Shown here: positions 45,443 through 53,960 of the stretch, piece by piece
Numbering within the stretch: position 1 is the first letter of the stretch
How the letters are laid out: the number at the start of each line of letters is the position of its first letter
Assembly: GCA_045807725.1 (NCBI GenBank)
Contig: JBJMGV010000108.1
Coordinates: forward strand, 25,646 to 89,645
Direction of reading: 5' to 3'
DNA from: DATENM01 sp045807725
GTDB taxonomy: Bacteria > Acidobacteriota > Blastocatellia > UBA7656
DNA length: 64,000 nucleotides
Notes under the pieces: generated by a model
Told to the model about the DNA's origin: nothing
What the model saw: only the letters and a program-made list of their open reading frames with translations
The model's database searches: none
Position numbers and translations under genes: made by a program

Positions 45443-46231
45443 ATGCGCGATAGCCCGCCAATGCAGCGCGTGTTTTCAATGGTCGCCGCTCTCGATGAGT
45501 TGCTGGCCGGACGGCCCGAATGCGGAATTCAGGCGCTGCCCAGAGATGTCGAGCGACTGATCACATACGGCCTGGAGATTCCCGTCAAGCGGATGCTGCC
45601 GCTCACTATCCGCGAAGCCTTCCGCTACCTTTGCATGCTTGGCGGGGCGAGCTTTCAATCGCCAATCGTCCCCGCCGCTGATCGCCGGCTTTATGGGCTG
45701 CTTCACATTGGGCCGCCCTGCGCCATCATCTTTATCCAAGACCGGCTATCGCCGCAGACTCACAACTATGTGCTGGCTCACGAGCTGGGCCATTTCCTCG
45801 CCGACATCTTCCGGGTTCAGCAACTCTGGCTGCGATCATTGCCCGAGCAGAAAGACGCCATCGAGCGCGCCTTTGCCGGGCGCGACTGCGACGCCCGGCT
45901 TGAGCTATACGCCTTTATCAAAGGGTTGCCGTCGCGGCCTAAACAGATTATGGGCCGAGGCCGGACGCTCAGTCCCGAAACCGTAGAGCGCGAAATTCAG
46001 GCCGACCTGTTTGCGCGCGAACTGATCGCGCCGTGGGATGTCGTCTCGTCGCTCGTGCCGTCTCACAACAAGGCGCAATTGGTGACTCTGCTTTACGAGA
46101 AGTTCCAATTGCCGCGCCGGATTGGCGAGGGCTACGTTGAAGATTTATGGCGCTACGTCGCCCCGCAGCCGAACGCCATAGAGACGCTCTTCTCGCCGTT
46201 GCTGGCTTCTGTGGACAAGGGCCGACAGTAA
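45443..46231 (+). CDS. ImmA/IrrE-family metallopeptidase-like protein
   Basis: A 262-residue protein with the zinc-peptidase motif HELGH in VLAHELGHFLADIF near residue 113 and a downstream EIQADLFARELIAP segment that supplies the third ligand (Glu), the arrangement of the ImmA/IrrE family. These enzymes cleave repressors in mobile elements and toxin-antitoxin systems, or sense DNA damage. The N-terminal part is helical and lacks an XRE domain, so the repressor it would cut is encoded elsewhere; the MqsA-like protein next to it is a candidate. The ATG at 45443 has AAGGAAGG three to ten bases upstream; the frame open from 45392 has no such signal. Confidence 0.8.
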   Translation: MRDSPPMQRVFSMVAALDELLAGRPECGIQALPRDVERLITYGLEIPVKRMLPLTIREAFRYLCMLGGASFQSPIVPAADRRLYGLLHIGPPCAIIFIQDRLSPQTHNYVLAHELGHFLADIFRVQQLWLRSLPEQKDAIERAFAGRDCDARLELYAFIKGLPSRPKQIMGRGRTLSPETVEREIQADLFARELIAPWDVVSSLVPSHNKAQLVTLLYEKFQLPRRIGEGYVEDLWRYVAPQPNAIETLFSPLLASVDKGRQ

Positions 46232-46363
46232 GTTTTATTCCCAGCGCGCGAAAATGGCCGATAAACACCGTATAACAGTTTGAGCACCGAGAGTCAGGTG
46301 CAAGCAACCGTTTCCGTCTCGACGCACGCGATTGGCCGCCAAGATGCGAAGGAGTCATACTGC

Positions 46364-47560
46364 ATGCTCGCTGTCGATCCAGAAGCCGCAATCGATCCGA
46401 ACTCGGAATCCGAAGTCGATGAGACTTTCGACAACAGTCTCGACTTCGAGAGCCTCGTCGATCCGACCAGTTGGAAGCCGCCGGGCGAATACTATCAAAC
46501 CATGCCGGCAGCGGCGCGCGCGGCGGTCAGCCGCGTTGTCGAATCCGACGGGCAGGTGCGCCGCGAACTGCGCGAAGTCTACTTCCCTGAGTTCGCCCGC
46601 GCCAAAGGAAACTTTGTCTGGGAGAAAGCCAACCCCCAATACATCGAACTGCTACAGCGCAAGCGTCTCTATGCGGGGCAGGTGGTCGCCGCCGACGGCA
46701 CGCTCGCCAAGTACGAAACGCTGAGCCTGGTCGGCGCGCAGATTGCCATCTCCAGGGTCAGCTATCAAGAGACGACCGGCCAGTTTGTCTCAAACATTAT
46801 GCACTGGGGCAAAGAACTCCCGCGCAACACCAGTGCCGCCGATCTCGTCGCGGCGCTCAACTCGCGCGGCGAGGAGTTGAAGAACAAAATCCCTAACATC
46901 TTTCTGTACGCGCTGATGACTTACAAAGAGCGGCAAGTGCTGTTAAACACGCCGCCGGGAACGTTCAAGCTGATCCAGGGGACGCTCTTCCCGCACGAGA
47001 TGTTGAGCGGCGCTGGCCGCCAGCACATCCTTTTACCTTGTCTGAATCTGATCGGCGCGCTGATTGAAGATGGCGCTTATGCGGCGATTGTCTCGCACGA
47101 TTCACACCGCGACCTGCTCGCGCTCGGCCTGGCGCTCGACGCCGGCGAGTACATCGTCGTGCGCGGCGGCGAAGAGATACTGAATCAGTACCTTGATAAA
47201 GCGCACTACACCGACACGGCCATACCGCAGTATGGCGGCAAGAGCCAAAAAGAAGTCTTCAGCGAGTTCAAAGAGCGGCACGGTCGAAAAGTGGTTCAAG
47301 GCGTCTTGCGCGCTCACGCCTTGAGTCCGCCATATGTCTTCTACTGCAACCGCGAGCGCCTACCTGAAGCCGTCCATATGCTGCTGGCCGATGCCGCCAA
47401 CACCGGCCCGCGCGGTTTCCCTTTGCTGCTCGACCTCGCCGACCAGTACTGCTCCGGCACGTTCCGCCCCGGCGAGTACACCAGCCACCTGAACGCCGAA
47501 TTTGCCCGCGCCTCAGGCGGCAGCGGGATGTATCAAACCGAGCGCTCAACGCGAGATTGA
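46364..47560 (+). CDS. nurA: NurA-domain nuclease
   Basis: A 398-residue protein. The domain begins near residue 105 with VVAADGTLAKYETLSLVGAQ and ISRVSY, matching the first acidic motif of NurA 5'-3' nucleases. It continues through AIVSHDSHRDLLALGLALDA to the C-terminal RGFPLLLDLADQYCSGTF, a conserved Gly/Pro-rich motif followed by an acidic patch. The partner HerA is encoded 13 bases downstream, as in canonical NurA-HerA pairs. Together they resect DNA ends in archaea and are linked to defence in bacteria. A TTG start at 46280 is possible, but the ATG at 46364 has AAGGAG at normal distance and is preferred. Confidence 0.75.
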   Translation: MLAVDPEAAIDPNSESEVDETFDNSLDFESLVDPTSWKPPGEYYQTMPAAARAAVSRVVESDGQVRRELREVYFPEFARAKGNFVWEKANPQYIELLQRKRLYAGQVVAADGTLAKYETLSLVGAQIAISRVSYQETTGQFVSNIMHWGKELPRNTSAADLVAALNSRGEELKNKIPNIFLYALMTYKERQVLLNTPPGTFKLIQGTLFPHEMLSGAGRQHILLPCLNLIGALIEDGAYAAIVSHDSHRDLLALGLALDAGEYIVVRGGEEILNQYLDKAHYTDTAIPQYGGKSQKEVFSEFKERHGRKVVQGVLRAHALSPPYVFYCNRERLPEAVHMLLADAANTGPRGFPLLLDLADQYCSGTFRPGEYTSHLNAEFARASGGSGMYQTERSTRD

Positions 47561-47573
47561 CCGGAGGTGAATC

Positions 47574-49436
47574 ATGTCCAGCGCCAGTGAACAGACCGCC
47601 AATGGCAAAGGGCCGCAGTCGGCCAGAGTTGATGAGGCCGTCGAGCAATTGAGCACGCTCCCGGAAAACCAGGACCTCGCCCGCCGCGCCGCCGAAGCTG
47701 AAGGCGCGATTGCCTTCATCCACTTCGATCCTTCCGCCGTCAAAAGCCACGTCGTGCAGGCGTTGGTGCACAGCAACGACCTGGCGACGGTGCATCGCGG
47801 CATGTACGTCCACATCGTCAGCACGAAGGATGAGCGCCGCTACAGCGGTCGCATCGTCGAAGGGCCGTTTTACAACCCCGACGCGCTCAAGCGCGACTCG
47901 ACGCCCGTGCAGTTCATCATCCTCAATCAAGGCCAGGGCAAAGTGCTCGCTGTGCCCGAATATCACGGCTGGGTGCAGATCGAGATTCTCGGCGAAGAAC
48001 GCAACAGCTCGCTTACCGGCGCGACGCGCCGCCCGCATCCGGCCTCGCCTGTGCTGCCTTATGACGAGACGATGATGACGGCGATGCTGAACCTGGAAGG
48101 CAACATTCGCCTCGGGCTGCTCGATAATTACGCCGCGATCTTTGTGCAGATTGATGGCGATAACAAAGGCGTCGTGCCGCGCAACTGGCTGACCGTCGGC
48201 ACGATTGGCAGCGGCAAGACCAACACCTGTCAGGTCTTCATCGAAGAGACACTCGCCGCCGGCTACAGTCAGGTGGTCGTCGATCCTGAAGGCGAATATA
48301 TCTCCATGGATCGACCGTCGAGCGCACTCAATATCGGCGAAGACCTGAAACCGTTCGGGCGCGCGCCGAAAGGTGTGGCGGGCATCACCGTCTATCGTCC
48401 CCCGCTCGCGGAATCGAAGCGCCAGGACGCCATAGAATTTTCCGTGCCCTTCGATTCGCTCAGCCCGGAGATCGTCATGGAGATCACCGAGATGAACACC
48501 GCGCAGCAGACGCGATTCATCTTCCTCTACGAGCAGGCCATTCAGATCGCCCGCAAACAGAAAGGCAGCGCGCCGGCAATGGAAAGCGAAGACATCGACC
48601 TGTCGATGGGCTATCCGGGCATCACGCTCGCCTGGCTGCTGAAGATGCTCGACCAGGAGTTTCAGTATTACAACTGGAAGCGCGAGCACAAGAAAACGGC
48701 GAGGTCGAAACGCAAGGCGACAGAGGCCGACGAAACCGAAGGCGACGCGGCTGAACAGGGTTTGGAAATCTACTGCCACAAGTACCAGCTTGAACCGCTC
48801 ATTCAAGACTCGCCGGACGTGGCTTCTTATGGCGCGCTGCGAAAGAAGCTGCGCGAGCTTCAGATGATGCACATTTTTGATCGCCGAGACGCGCCGCCGC
48901 TGGATGTCAAAAAGTTGAGCGAGCCGGGCCACCTGTCGGTCATCGATATGAGCGATTCGCGCGAGCAGCAGGTCGTCAACATCGTCATCGCCGATCTGCT
49001 GGCGCGTATGTACCACTACAAGATGAGCTTGACTGAAGAAGAGAATGCCCGTCGCCGCGTCTTTCTGACGATTGAAGAGGCGCACGGCTTCGTATCGCGA
49101 GAGAAGCAAGACCGCATGGGGCAGACGCTCGACCAGTTGCGGCGGATCGCCCGGCGCGGGCGCAAGCGGTGGCTGGCGCTGCACTTTGTCACGCAGTCGC
49201 CGCAGCATCTGCCATCGGAGTTGTTCGAGCTGGCTAACAACAAGATCATCCACCAGACGACGGGGACCGAGAACCTGCGCGTGCTGAAGGCGGCGGCGGG
49301 CACAGTCAACGAAGCCATCTGGGACGATGTGCCGAGTCTCGGCAAAGGCCGCGCGATCATCGTTTCGAGCCAGTACCCGCACCCCCTCATCGTGCAGGTC
49401 CGCCCGGCTTCGTCGAAGCGCGAGTTTATACGATAA
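47574..49436 (+). CDS. herA: HerA-type ATPase/translocase
   Basis: A 620-residue HerA/FtsK-type hexameric ATPase. Residues about 45-145 form the HAS beta-barrel. The Walker A motif is TVGTIGSGKTNT (207-218). Walker B is RRVFLTIEEAHGF near residue 497, and a C-terminal segment HFVTQSPQHLPSELFELANN contains the sensor. HerA pumps DNA and drives the partner nuclease NurA. The ATG has GGAGG five to nine bases upstream. It lies 13 bases after nurA and only 17 bases before the first cas6-like gene, so nurA, herA and the cas genes may form one operon. Confidence 0.9.
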   Translation: MSSASEQTANGKGPQSARVDEAVEQLSTLPENQDLARRAAEAEGAIAFIHFDPSAVKSHVVQALVHSNDLATVHRGMYVHIVSTKDERRYSGRIVEGPFYNPDALKRDSTPVQFIILNQGQGKVLAVPEYHGWVQIEILGEERNSSLTGATRRPHPASPVLPYDETMMTAMLNLEGNIRLGLLDNYAAIFVQIDGDNKGVVPRNWLTVGTIGSGKTNTCQVFIEETLAAGYSQVVVDPEGEYISMDRPSSALNIGEDLKPFGRAPKGVAGITVYRPPLAESKRQDAIEFSVPFDSLSPEIVMEITEMNTAQQTRFIFLYEQAIQIARKQKGSAPAMESEDIDLSMGYPGITLAWLLKMLDQEFQYYNWKREHKKTARSKRKATEADETEGDAAEQGLEIYCHKYQLEPLIQDSPDVASYGALRKKLRELQMMHIFDRRDAPPLDVKKLSEPGHLSVIDMSDSREQQVVNIVIADLLARMYHYKMSLTEEENARRRVFLTIEEAHGFVSREKQDRMGQTLDQLRRIARRGRKRWLALHFVTQSPQHLPSELFELANNKIIHQTTGTENLRVLKAAAGTVNEAIWDDVPSLGKGRAIIVSSQYPHPLIVQVRPASSKREFIR

Positions 49437-49453
49437 CGTGAAGGCGCGCGTCT

Positions 49454-50047
49454 ATGGTCTACGTTGAGCTGAGATTTCCGTTAACCGGCGCGGCGCTGCC
49501 GTGCGATCACGGGCGAGCGATATTCCGCGCCATCTCGCGGCTCGTCCCCGAAGCGGCGAGCGCCGACTGGCTGCTCGTTAAAGCGATGCGCGGCGCGAGC
49601 CGATCAGGCGGCGCGATGCAAGAGGTTTCGCCGGCTCGCTTGCGTATGCGCCTGCCGCAAGGCCGCGTGTCGCTGATGTTGGGGCTTGCCGAGCGGCGAT
49701 TACAGGTCGGCAGCCATCAGGTGAGACTGGGCACGCCGGAGATTTCGCTGCTCCACCCGTGTCCGAGCCTCTACGCCAGATGCGTGGCGATCAACGGCTG
49801 CACGAAACCTGAAGCCTTTCTCGATGCGCTCTGTTGGCGGCTCGATGAGATGGCCGTCGCGTGCGAGATAGAGGTGGGCCGGCGTCGGCAATTTCGCGCA
49901 GGCCGGCGCAGTATAACCGGCTTCGCATTGACACTGCACGAACTGGGCGACGAAGATTCCCTCGCGCTTCAGGAGCAAGGATTGGGAAGCCATCGACATC
50001 TGGGCTGCGGCTTTTTTGTGCCGGCCCTCAAATGTTGTCCGTCTTGA
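49454..50047 (+). CDS. cas6: Cas6/Cmx6-type CRISPR RNA endonuclease
   Basis: A 197-residue Cas6 of the Cmx6 (MYXAN-type) branch. The N-terminal catalytic-like His is in LPCDHGRAIFRAI (His19). The centre has LGLAERRLQVGSHQVRLGTP, and the C-terminal Gly-rich loop is LGSHRHLGCGFFVP. Cas6 cleaves pre-crRNA inside the repeat, leaving an 8-nt 5' handle. It is smaller than the two other Cas6-like genes that follow and belongs to a different branch, so it may have been acquired separately. It starts 17 bases after herA and ends 17 bases before the next cas6-like gene. Confidence 0.8.
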   Translation: MVYVELRFPLTGAALPCDHGRAIFRAISRLVPEAASADWLLVKAMRGASRSGGAMQEVSPARLRMRLPQGRVSLMLGLAERRLQVGSHQVRLGTPEISLLHPCPSLYARCVAINGCTKPEAFLDALCWRLDEMAVACEIEVGRRRQFRAGRRSITGFALTLHELGDEDSLALQEQGLGSHRHLGCGFFVPALKCCPS

Positions 50048-50064
50048 ATGAGGGGTTGGATCAT

Positions 50065-50829
50065 ATGCGAGTCAAGCTGACATTGCAGGCCGTGACGCGA
50101 AACGCCGCCTTGCCGTTGAACTACAACCATGCGTTGGCGGGATTGATTTACCGGACGATAGGCAACGCGTCGGAGTCGTTCGCCGCGCGCTTGCACGACG
50201 AGGGCTTTGAAGCCGACCGCCGGCATTTCAAGCTGTTCACCTTCTCGCGGTTGTTTGTGAAGCGCCGGCGGGTGATCGGCGACCGCCTGCTGCTCGAATC
50301 GCCGGAGGTGTCGTTACAGGTCAGCTCGCCGGTCGGCGAGTTCATCGAGCACTTCGTGTCGGGGCTGTTCCAGAGCGAGCGGTTTCATATAACGGGCACT
50401 GAGTTCACGCTTGCCGAGGCCGAGACGATAGCGCCGCCGGAGTTCAGCGGGCGAATGAGCTTCCGCGCGCTCGCGCCGATTACGGAGTCGGTGCGCGACG
50501 AGCAGAACCGCGTGCGGTATCTGAATCTGGACGATGATTGGTCAGGGGTTATCGAGCGTAACCTGGCGCGCAAGTACGAAGCGTTATATGGCCACGCGCC
50601 GGTGTATGGAGGCTTGCACTGGGAATGGGACAAGGCGTATATTGCGGAGGCCGGAAAACGAAACCGGCGACCCTCAGTGTTAATCGAAATCAGCGAAGGA
50701 ACCAAAGTGCGCGGCTGGCTGGCTCCATTCACGATAGAAGGCAGTAAAGAGTTAATCGAATTAGGCTATGAGGCCGGCTTCGGCTCTCGCAACTCCATGG
50801 GCTTCGGGATGGCAGAGACAATTGTATGA
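50065..50829 (+). CDS. cas6: Cas6-type RAMP endoribonuclease
   Basis: A 254-residue Cas6 of the standard RAMP type. The N-terminal ferredoxin fold carries LPLNYNHALAGLIYRTIG, with His22 a likely catalytic residue. The C-terminal Gly-rich loop is AGFGSRNSMGFGMAE. The ATG at 50065 is nine bases after GAGGGG; the frame is open further upstream but overlaps the preceding cas gene. The GC content is like the genome. Its stop overlaps the ATG of the third Cas6-like gene (ATGA), indicating translational coupling. Confidence 0.85.
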   Translation: MRVKLTLQAVTRNAALPLNYNHALAGLIYRTIGNASESFAARLHDEGFEADRRHFKLFTFSRLFVKRRRVIGDRLLLESPEVSLQVSSPVGEFIEHFVSGLFQSERFHITGTEFTLAEAETIAPPEFSGRMSFRALAPITESVRDEQNRVRYLNLDDDWSGVIERNLARKYEALYGHAPVYGGLHWEWDKAYIAEAGKRNRRPSVLIEISEGTKVRGWLAPFTIEGSKELIELGYEAGFGSRNSMGFGMAETIV

Positions 50830-51491
50830 GATTGCATTTTACTTTATCGCCCAGTCAGGAACCTGTGCCGTTTAATTATCAGCACTTCTTGACCGGCGCG
50901 TTTCACAAATGGCTTGGCGATAACGAGCAACACGATAGGATAAGCTTATATTCATTGAGTTGGCTGTATGACGGCTTTGCTCGTAATGAGGCATTGGAGT
51001 TTCCAAAAGGTGCGCGGTGGTTCATCAGCCTATACGATGAATCGCTGATTCCTAAAATGCTGGATAACATTCTTGCACAGCCTGATGTCTGTTGCGGGAT
51101 GCAAGTGACTAAGATTGTTCAACAAGAGACGCCTCGCTTTGGCGATTACTACGCTTTTAAAGTCGGCAGCCCGGTTTTGGCAAAGTCAAAAGAGATTGAA
51201 GGTAAAGTAAAGCATTATATTTTTTCCGATACCGAGGCGGATGATGTATTGACCGCAACCCTCCGGCATAAGATGGACGTTGCCGGGCTTTCAAATGGAA
51301 GTCAACAGGTTAATGTGAGATTTGACCGTTCATATAGGTATCCGAAAACGAAGCTCGTCAAGATCAAAAATACGGCTAACCGCGCGAGCTTGTGCCCTGT
51401 GATCGTAGAAGGCTCGCCAGAAGCGGTGCAGTTTGCCTGGAATGTCGGCGTAGGGCATGGAACAGGTAGCGGGTTTGGAAGTTTGCTTTAA
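50826..51491 (+). CDS. cas6: Third Cas6-type RAMP endoribonuclease
   Basis: A 221-residue Cas6-like protein. It repeats the plan of the previous gene: VPFNYQHFLTGAFHKWLG with His20, and a C-terminal Gly-rich loop GVGHGTGSGFGSLL. It is not a copy of its neighbour; few positions agree outside the motifs. From here to cas3 the DNA is visibly richer in A/T at third codon positions, so the gene seems to belong to a transferred block rather than to the GC-rich cas6 genes before it. The start overlaps the previous stop by four bases. Confidence 0.8.
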   Translation: MRLHFTLSPSQEPVPFNYQHFLTGAFHKWLGDNEQHDRISLYSLSWLYDGFARNEALEFPKGARWFISLYDESLIPKMLDNILAQPDVCCGMQVTKIVQQETPRFGDYYAFKVGSPVLAKSKEIEGKVKHYIFSDTEADDVLTATLRHKMDVAGLSNGSQQVNVRFDRSYRYPKTKLVKIKNTANRASLCPVIVEGSPEAVQFAWNVGVGHGTGSGFGSLL

Positions 51492-51512
51492 TCACAGAGG
51501 AAGAATGAACTG

Positions 51513-52277
51513 ATGAAACGTGATCTTAGCTTTCTGCTTCAACCACCTGATTTCTCGATGCGCGCGGTGTTGACGATTGACGCGCTTGCGCCTCTTTCGA
51601 TGGTGACGAGTATGCCAGGTAAGTATTATCGCAGTCAGCCTGAGCCTACTGATGAGATGCTCTATGGCTTGCTTGAAAATGCGCTCGGCTGGCACATCAC
51701 TGGGAAAACTGATGCCAGCCGTGACAAACTCGTTAAGAAATTAGCCCAACGGCACAGAGTTGAAGAAAGAAAATCTGGTGTTGATTTTAAGAGTTTGTTG
51801 CAGTTTCACGTCCGCTTTACAACTCGCGTCCGTCCTCCTTTACTCCATTATGATGATTTATGGTCGCAACATTTACGCGGCGCATCTTTTGTGGGCGGAA
51901 GTCGAAATTATGATTATCGAGCAATTCCAATAATGAACCTGCACTCTCAAAAGGCTATGCCACCGGGTTCAAAAAAGGAAAAAAGAAAGATAGATTTCAA
52001 TGACAAAGCAGAAGCTGATAAAGACCCAACCAAAATCACGACTTTTCAAGAATGGGATACTATCCATCTAAACGTAGTTCGTCCGTACTTCCCACAGTAT
52101 TATGCCAGCCCAACACCGCGTGAATACGTGATTCCACAAGGGGCATATCGTTATCGGCTGGAAACGTCAAAAGTAATTTCCAGACATTTAGGTGATGCCT
52201 TGGAGAATCCCACTGCACCACTATATCTAGGTTCAAGTGATGGTTGGGTTGAAGTGAATTATGAGGAACTGTCATGA
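51513..52277 (+). CDS. cas5: Cas5 family CRISPR Cascade subunit
   Basis: A 254-residue RAMP protein. The N-terminal part has LTIDALAPLSMVTSMPGKYY followed by RSQPEPTDEMLYGLLENALG, the PxPTxxxLxGLLxxALG signature of Cas5. The middle has HLRGASFVGGSRNYDYRAIP. Cas5 caps the 5' handle end of the crRNA in Cascade. The gene follows the third Cas6-like gene by 21 bases with an AGAGGAAG ribosome-binding site. Its stop overlaps the ATG of cas8. Confidence 0.8.
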   Translation: MKRDLSFLLQPPDFSMRAVLTIDALAPLSMVTSMPGKYYRSQPEPTDEMLYGLLENALGWHITGKTDASRDKLVKKLAQRHRVEERKSGVDFKSLLQFHVRFTTRVRPPLLHYDDLWSQHLRGASFVGGSRNYDYRAIPIMNLHSQKAMPPGSKKEKRKIDFNDKAEADKDPTKITTFQEWDTIHLNVVRPYFPQYYASPTPREYVIPQGAYRYRLETSKVISRHLGDALENPTAPLYLGSSDGWVEVNYEELS

Positions 52278-53911
52278 CCCTGTTGGATCAAATTTTAGCG
52301 AATCATTCGCTTTACAATTTACCACACCCTTACGCCCGTTATGGTTTAGCCGTAGCTTTAATGGGAGCAAAGAGGGATTGGGAATTTGAAAATGCAACGG
52401 AAAAAGATTTGCCGGAAATCCTAGCGCGAGAAATTGAAGCTGGACTCAATCGCTTTCGCCTTGAAACACAAGACGACCCAACAACTGCCGATACTTTAAG
52501 ATTTGGCTGGATAACTTTAGAAGCATTACGGAAAAATAAATCTCTTGTACAAGGTGAATTATCAAAACTAGGTAAGTATCTTGCTCCAACAGTTCTGACT
52601 ACGGATGGTGATGCTGGTGGCACTTACGATAATGCAGAAAAGTTAATTAAGGCTTTGCGAGAAAGAATTGAGTTAGATAATGATGGATTTAAGCTGACCC
52701 GATCTTTTGCTCCGACAACCTCAAAGATTAACAATGGCAACAAATCACAATCAGAACCCAAGACTACGCTTTTTGAAGCGGCGTGCTCGGTGATTGCGAC
52801 AACAACAGGGATCAAACCTGCTGCGTATGCTAGAAAACAAACTGATCTTCAGAAATTCTTCAACACAATGATCATCCCTGATTTGCCTCTTTCAGAGTTG
52901 ATTGATTTTGCCGAGCTTTTCCACGCAATGCTAACGGCAGATTTAGGAGATAGAGGTAATCTTTTTCACGTCAAAATCACGAGAAGCGAAAAGGAATCGA
53001 GGACAGCAAGGAATAAAGCTGCAACCCCCAAAGTGGAATACAAACGTCCGCCAATATTCAATGGCAATTATCCATTCGCGCCGCGCAATGCGGCTTTTGG
53101 GGGGGTGGGACTATTGGCGGCAATCGGACGATGGGCCGTTAGAGCAAACGAAGAAGAATGGGCGAGAAAGGTATTGAATTCGTTGTCGGGAACCCCCCTT
53201 TATATCATTAGCTATGATGGCATTTCGCAGGTTCAGTTTTCGCATCACGTTGTCGAGTTAGCAAAAAAGGACAAACTCAGCGATGTAATCAACAAGCTTG
53301 CGTTTGAAACACAGATTTACTCAGCATTGGACAGTACTCAACCGCGCTGGAAAATTCCTGCGTATCAGCTTTTCGATTTACTGGCCAACCGCTTTTTGCA
53401 GCTTTTCAACCAACCGGCTTTCGGCGATTTTCTCGCAATCCGCGCTGAATACGCGCCGGAGATCAACACACTGTTTGAGGAGTATTTTATGCGTGAAAAC
53501 AAAATCCCAAAGGAGATTGTCGAATCTGCACGTGAGTATGGGCAATGGCTCAATCGCACGGCTTACTTCGTCGCCAAAAATGAAGTCTCGGAAAAAACTG
53601 AAAACCGTGAGGCTAGAATCCGCAAGGAGAAAGCAAAGATTTTAATTGAGTTTGAAAGCGCGGCACGAAGCGCGGAAACACCCCAAGATATGTTTGACCG
53701 CGTTTCAACCCGCGCCGGAAGGCTTTTGCAATCAGACGCCCCCGCCGAAGCTACCCACTTTATGGATGCTGCAATGAGCGGTGATGAGGTGACAGCCAAA
53801 GATGCTTTGCAAATGCTTGTCGCTTATATGCGTTTGCGTTCAGGTAAAACCCCCGAAGGCGATGGCACTGCATCGGCAAGTCAAACTGACAATCCGAACC
53901 ATAACGGTTAA
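52274..53911 (+). CDS. cas8: Putative Cas8 (large Cascade subunit)
   Basis: A 545-residue protein of a size and place typical for Cas8, the large subunit that recognises PAM and recruits Cas3. I do not see the CxxC pairs of some Cas8 families. The N-terminus starts LDQILANHSLYNLPHPYARY and the C-terminus has helical MLVAYMRLRSGKT. The call rests on operon position between cas5 and cas7. The Cys-free sequence could be a Cas8a/b type. It overlaps cas5 by four bases. Codons are A/T-rich as in its neighbours. Confidence 0.65.
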   Translation: MTLLDQILANHSLYNLPHPYARYGLAVALMGAKRDWEFENATEKDLPEILAREIEAGLNRFRLETQDDPTTADTLRFGWITLEALRKNKSLVQGELSKLGKYLAPTVLTTDGDAGGTYDNAEKLIKALRERIELDNDGFKLTRSFAPTTSKINNGNKSQSEPKTTLFEAACSVIATTTGIKPAAYARKQTDLQKFFNTMIIPDLPLSELIDFAELFHAMLTADLGDRGNLFHVKITRSEKESRTARNKAATPKVEYKRPPIFNGNYPFAPRNAAFGGVGLLAAIGRWAVRANEEEWARKVLNSLSGTPLYIISYDGISQVQFSHHVVELAKKDKLSDVINKLAFETQIYSALDSTQPRWKIPAYQLFDLLANRFLQLFNQPAFGDFLAIRAEYAPEINTLFEEYFMRENKIPKEIVESAREYGQWLNRTAYFVAKNEVSEKTENREARIRKEKAKILIEFESAARSAETPQDMFDRVSTRAGRLLQSDAPAEATHFMDAAMSGDEVTAKDALQMLVAYMRLRSGKTPEGDGTASASQTDNPNHNG

Positions 53912-53960
53912 AACAAACCAGAACCACCTATGGTAGCAGGTAGGTAAAGGAGAAAGCACT

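Noticed and set aside
47268..49382. A 704-codon frame opposite herA
   Set aside because: The HerA motifs are on the plus strand, and the opposite frame has no recognisable domain.
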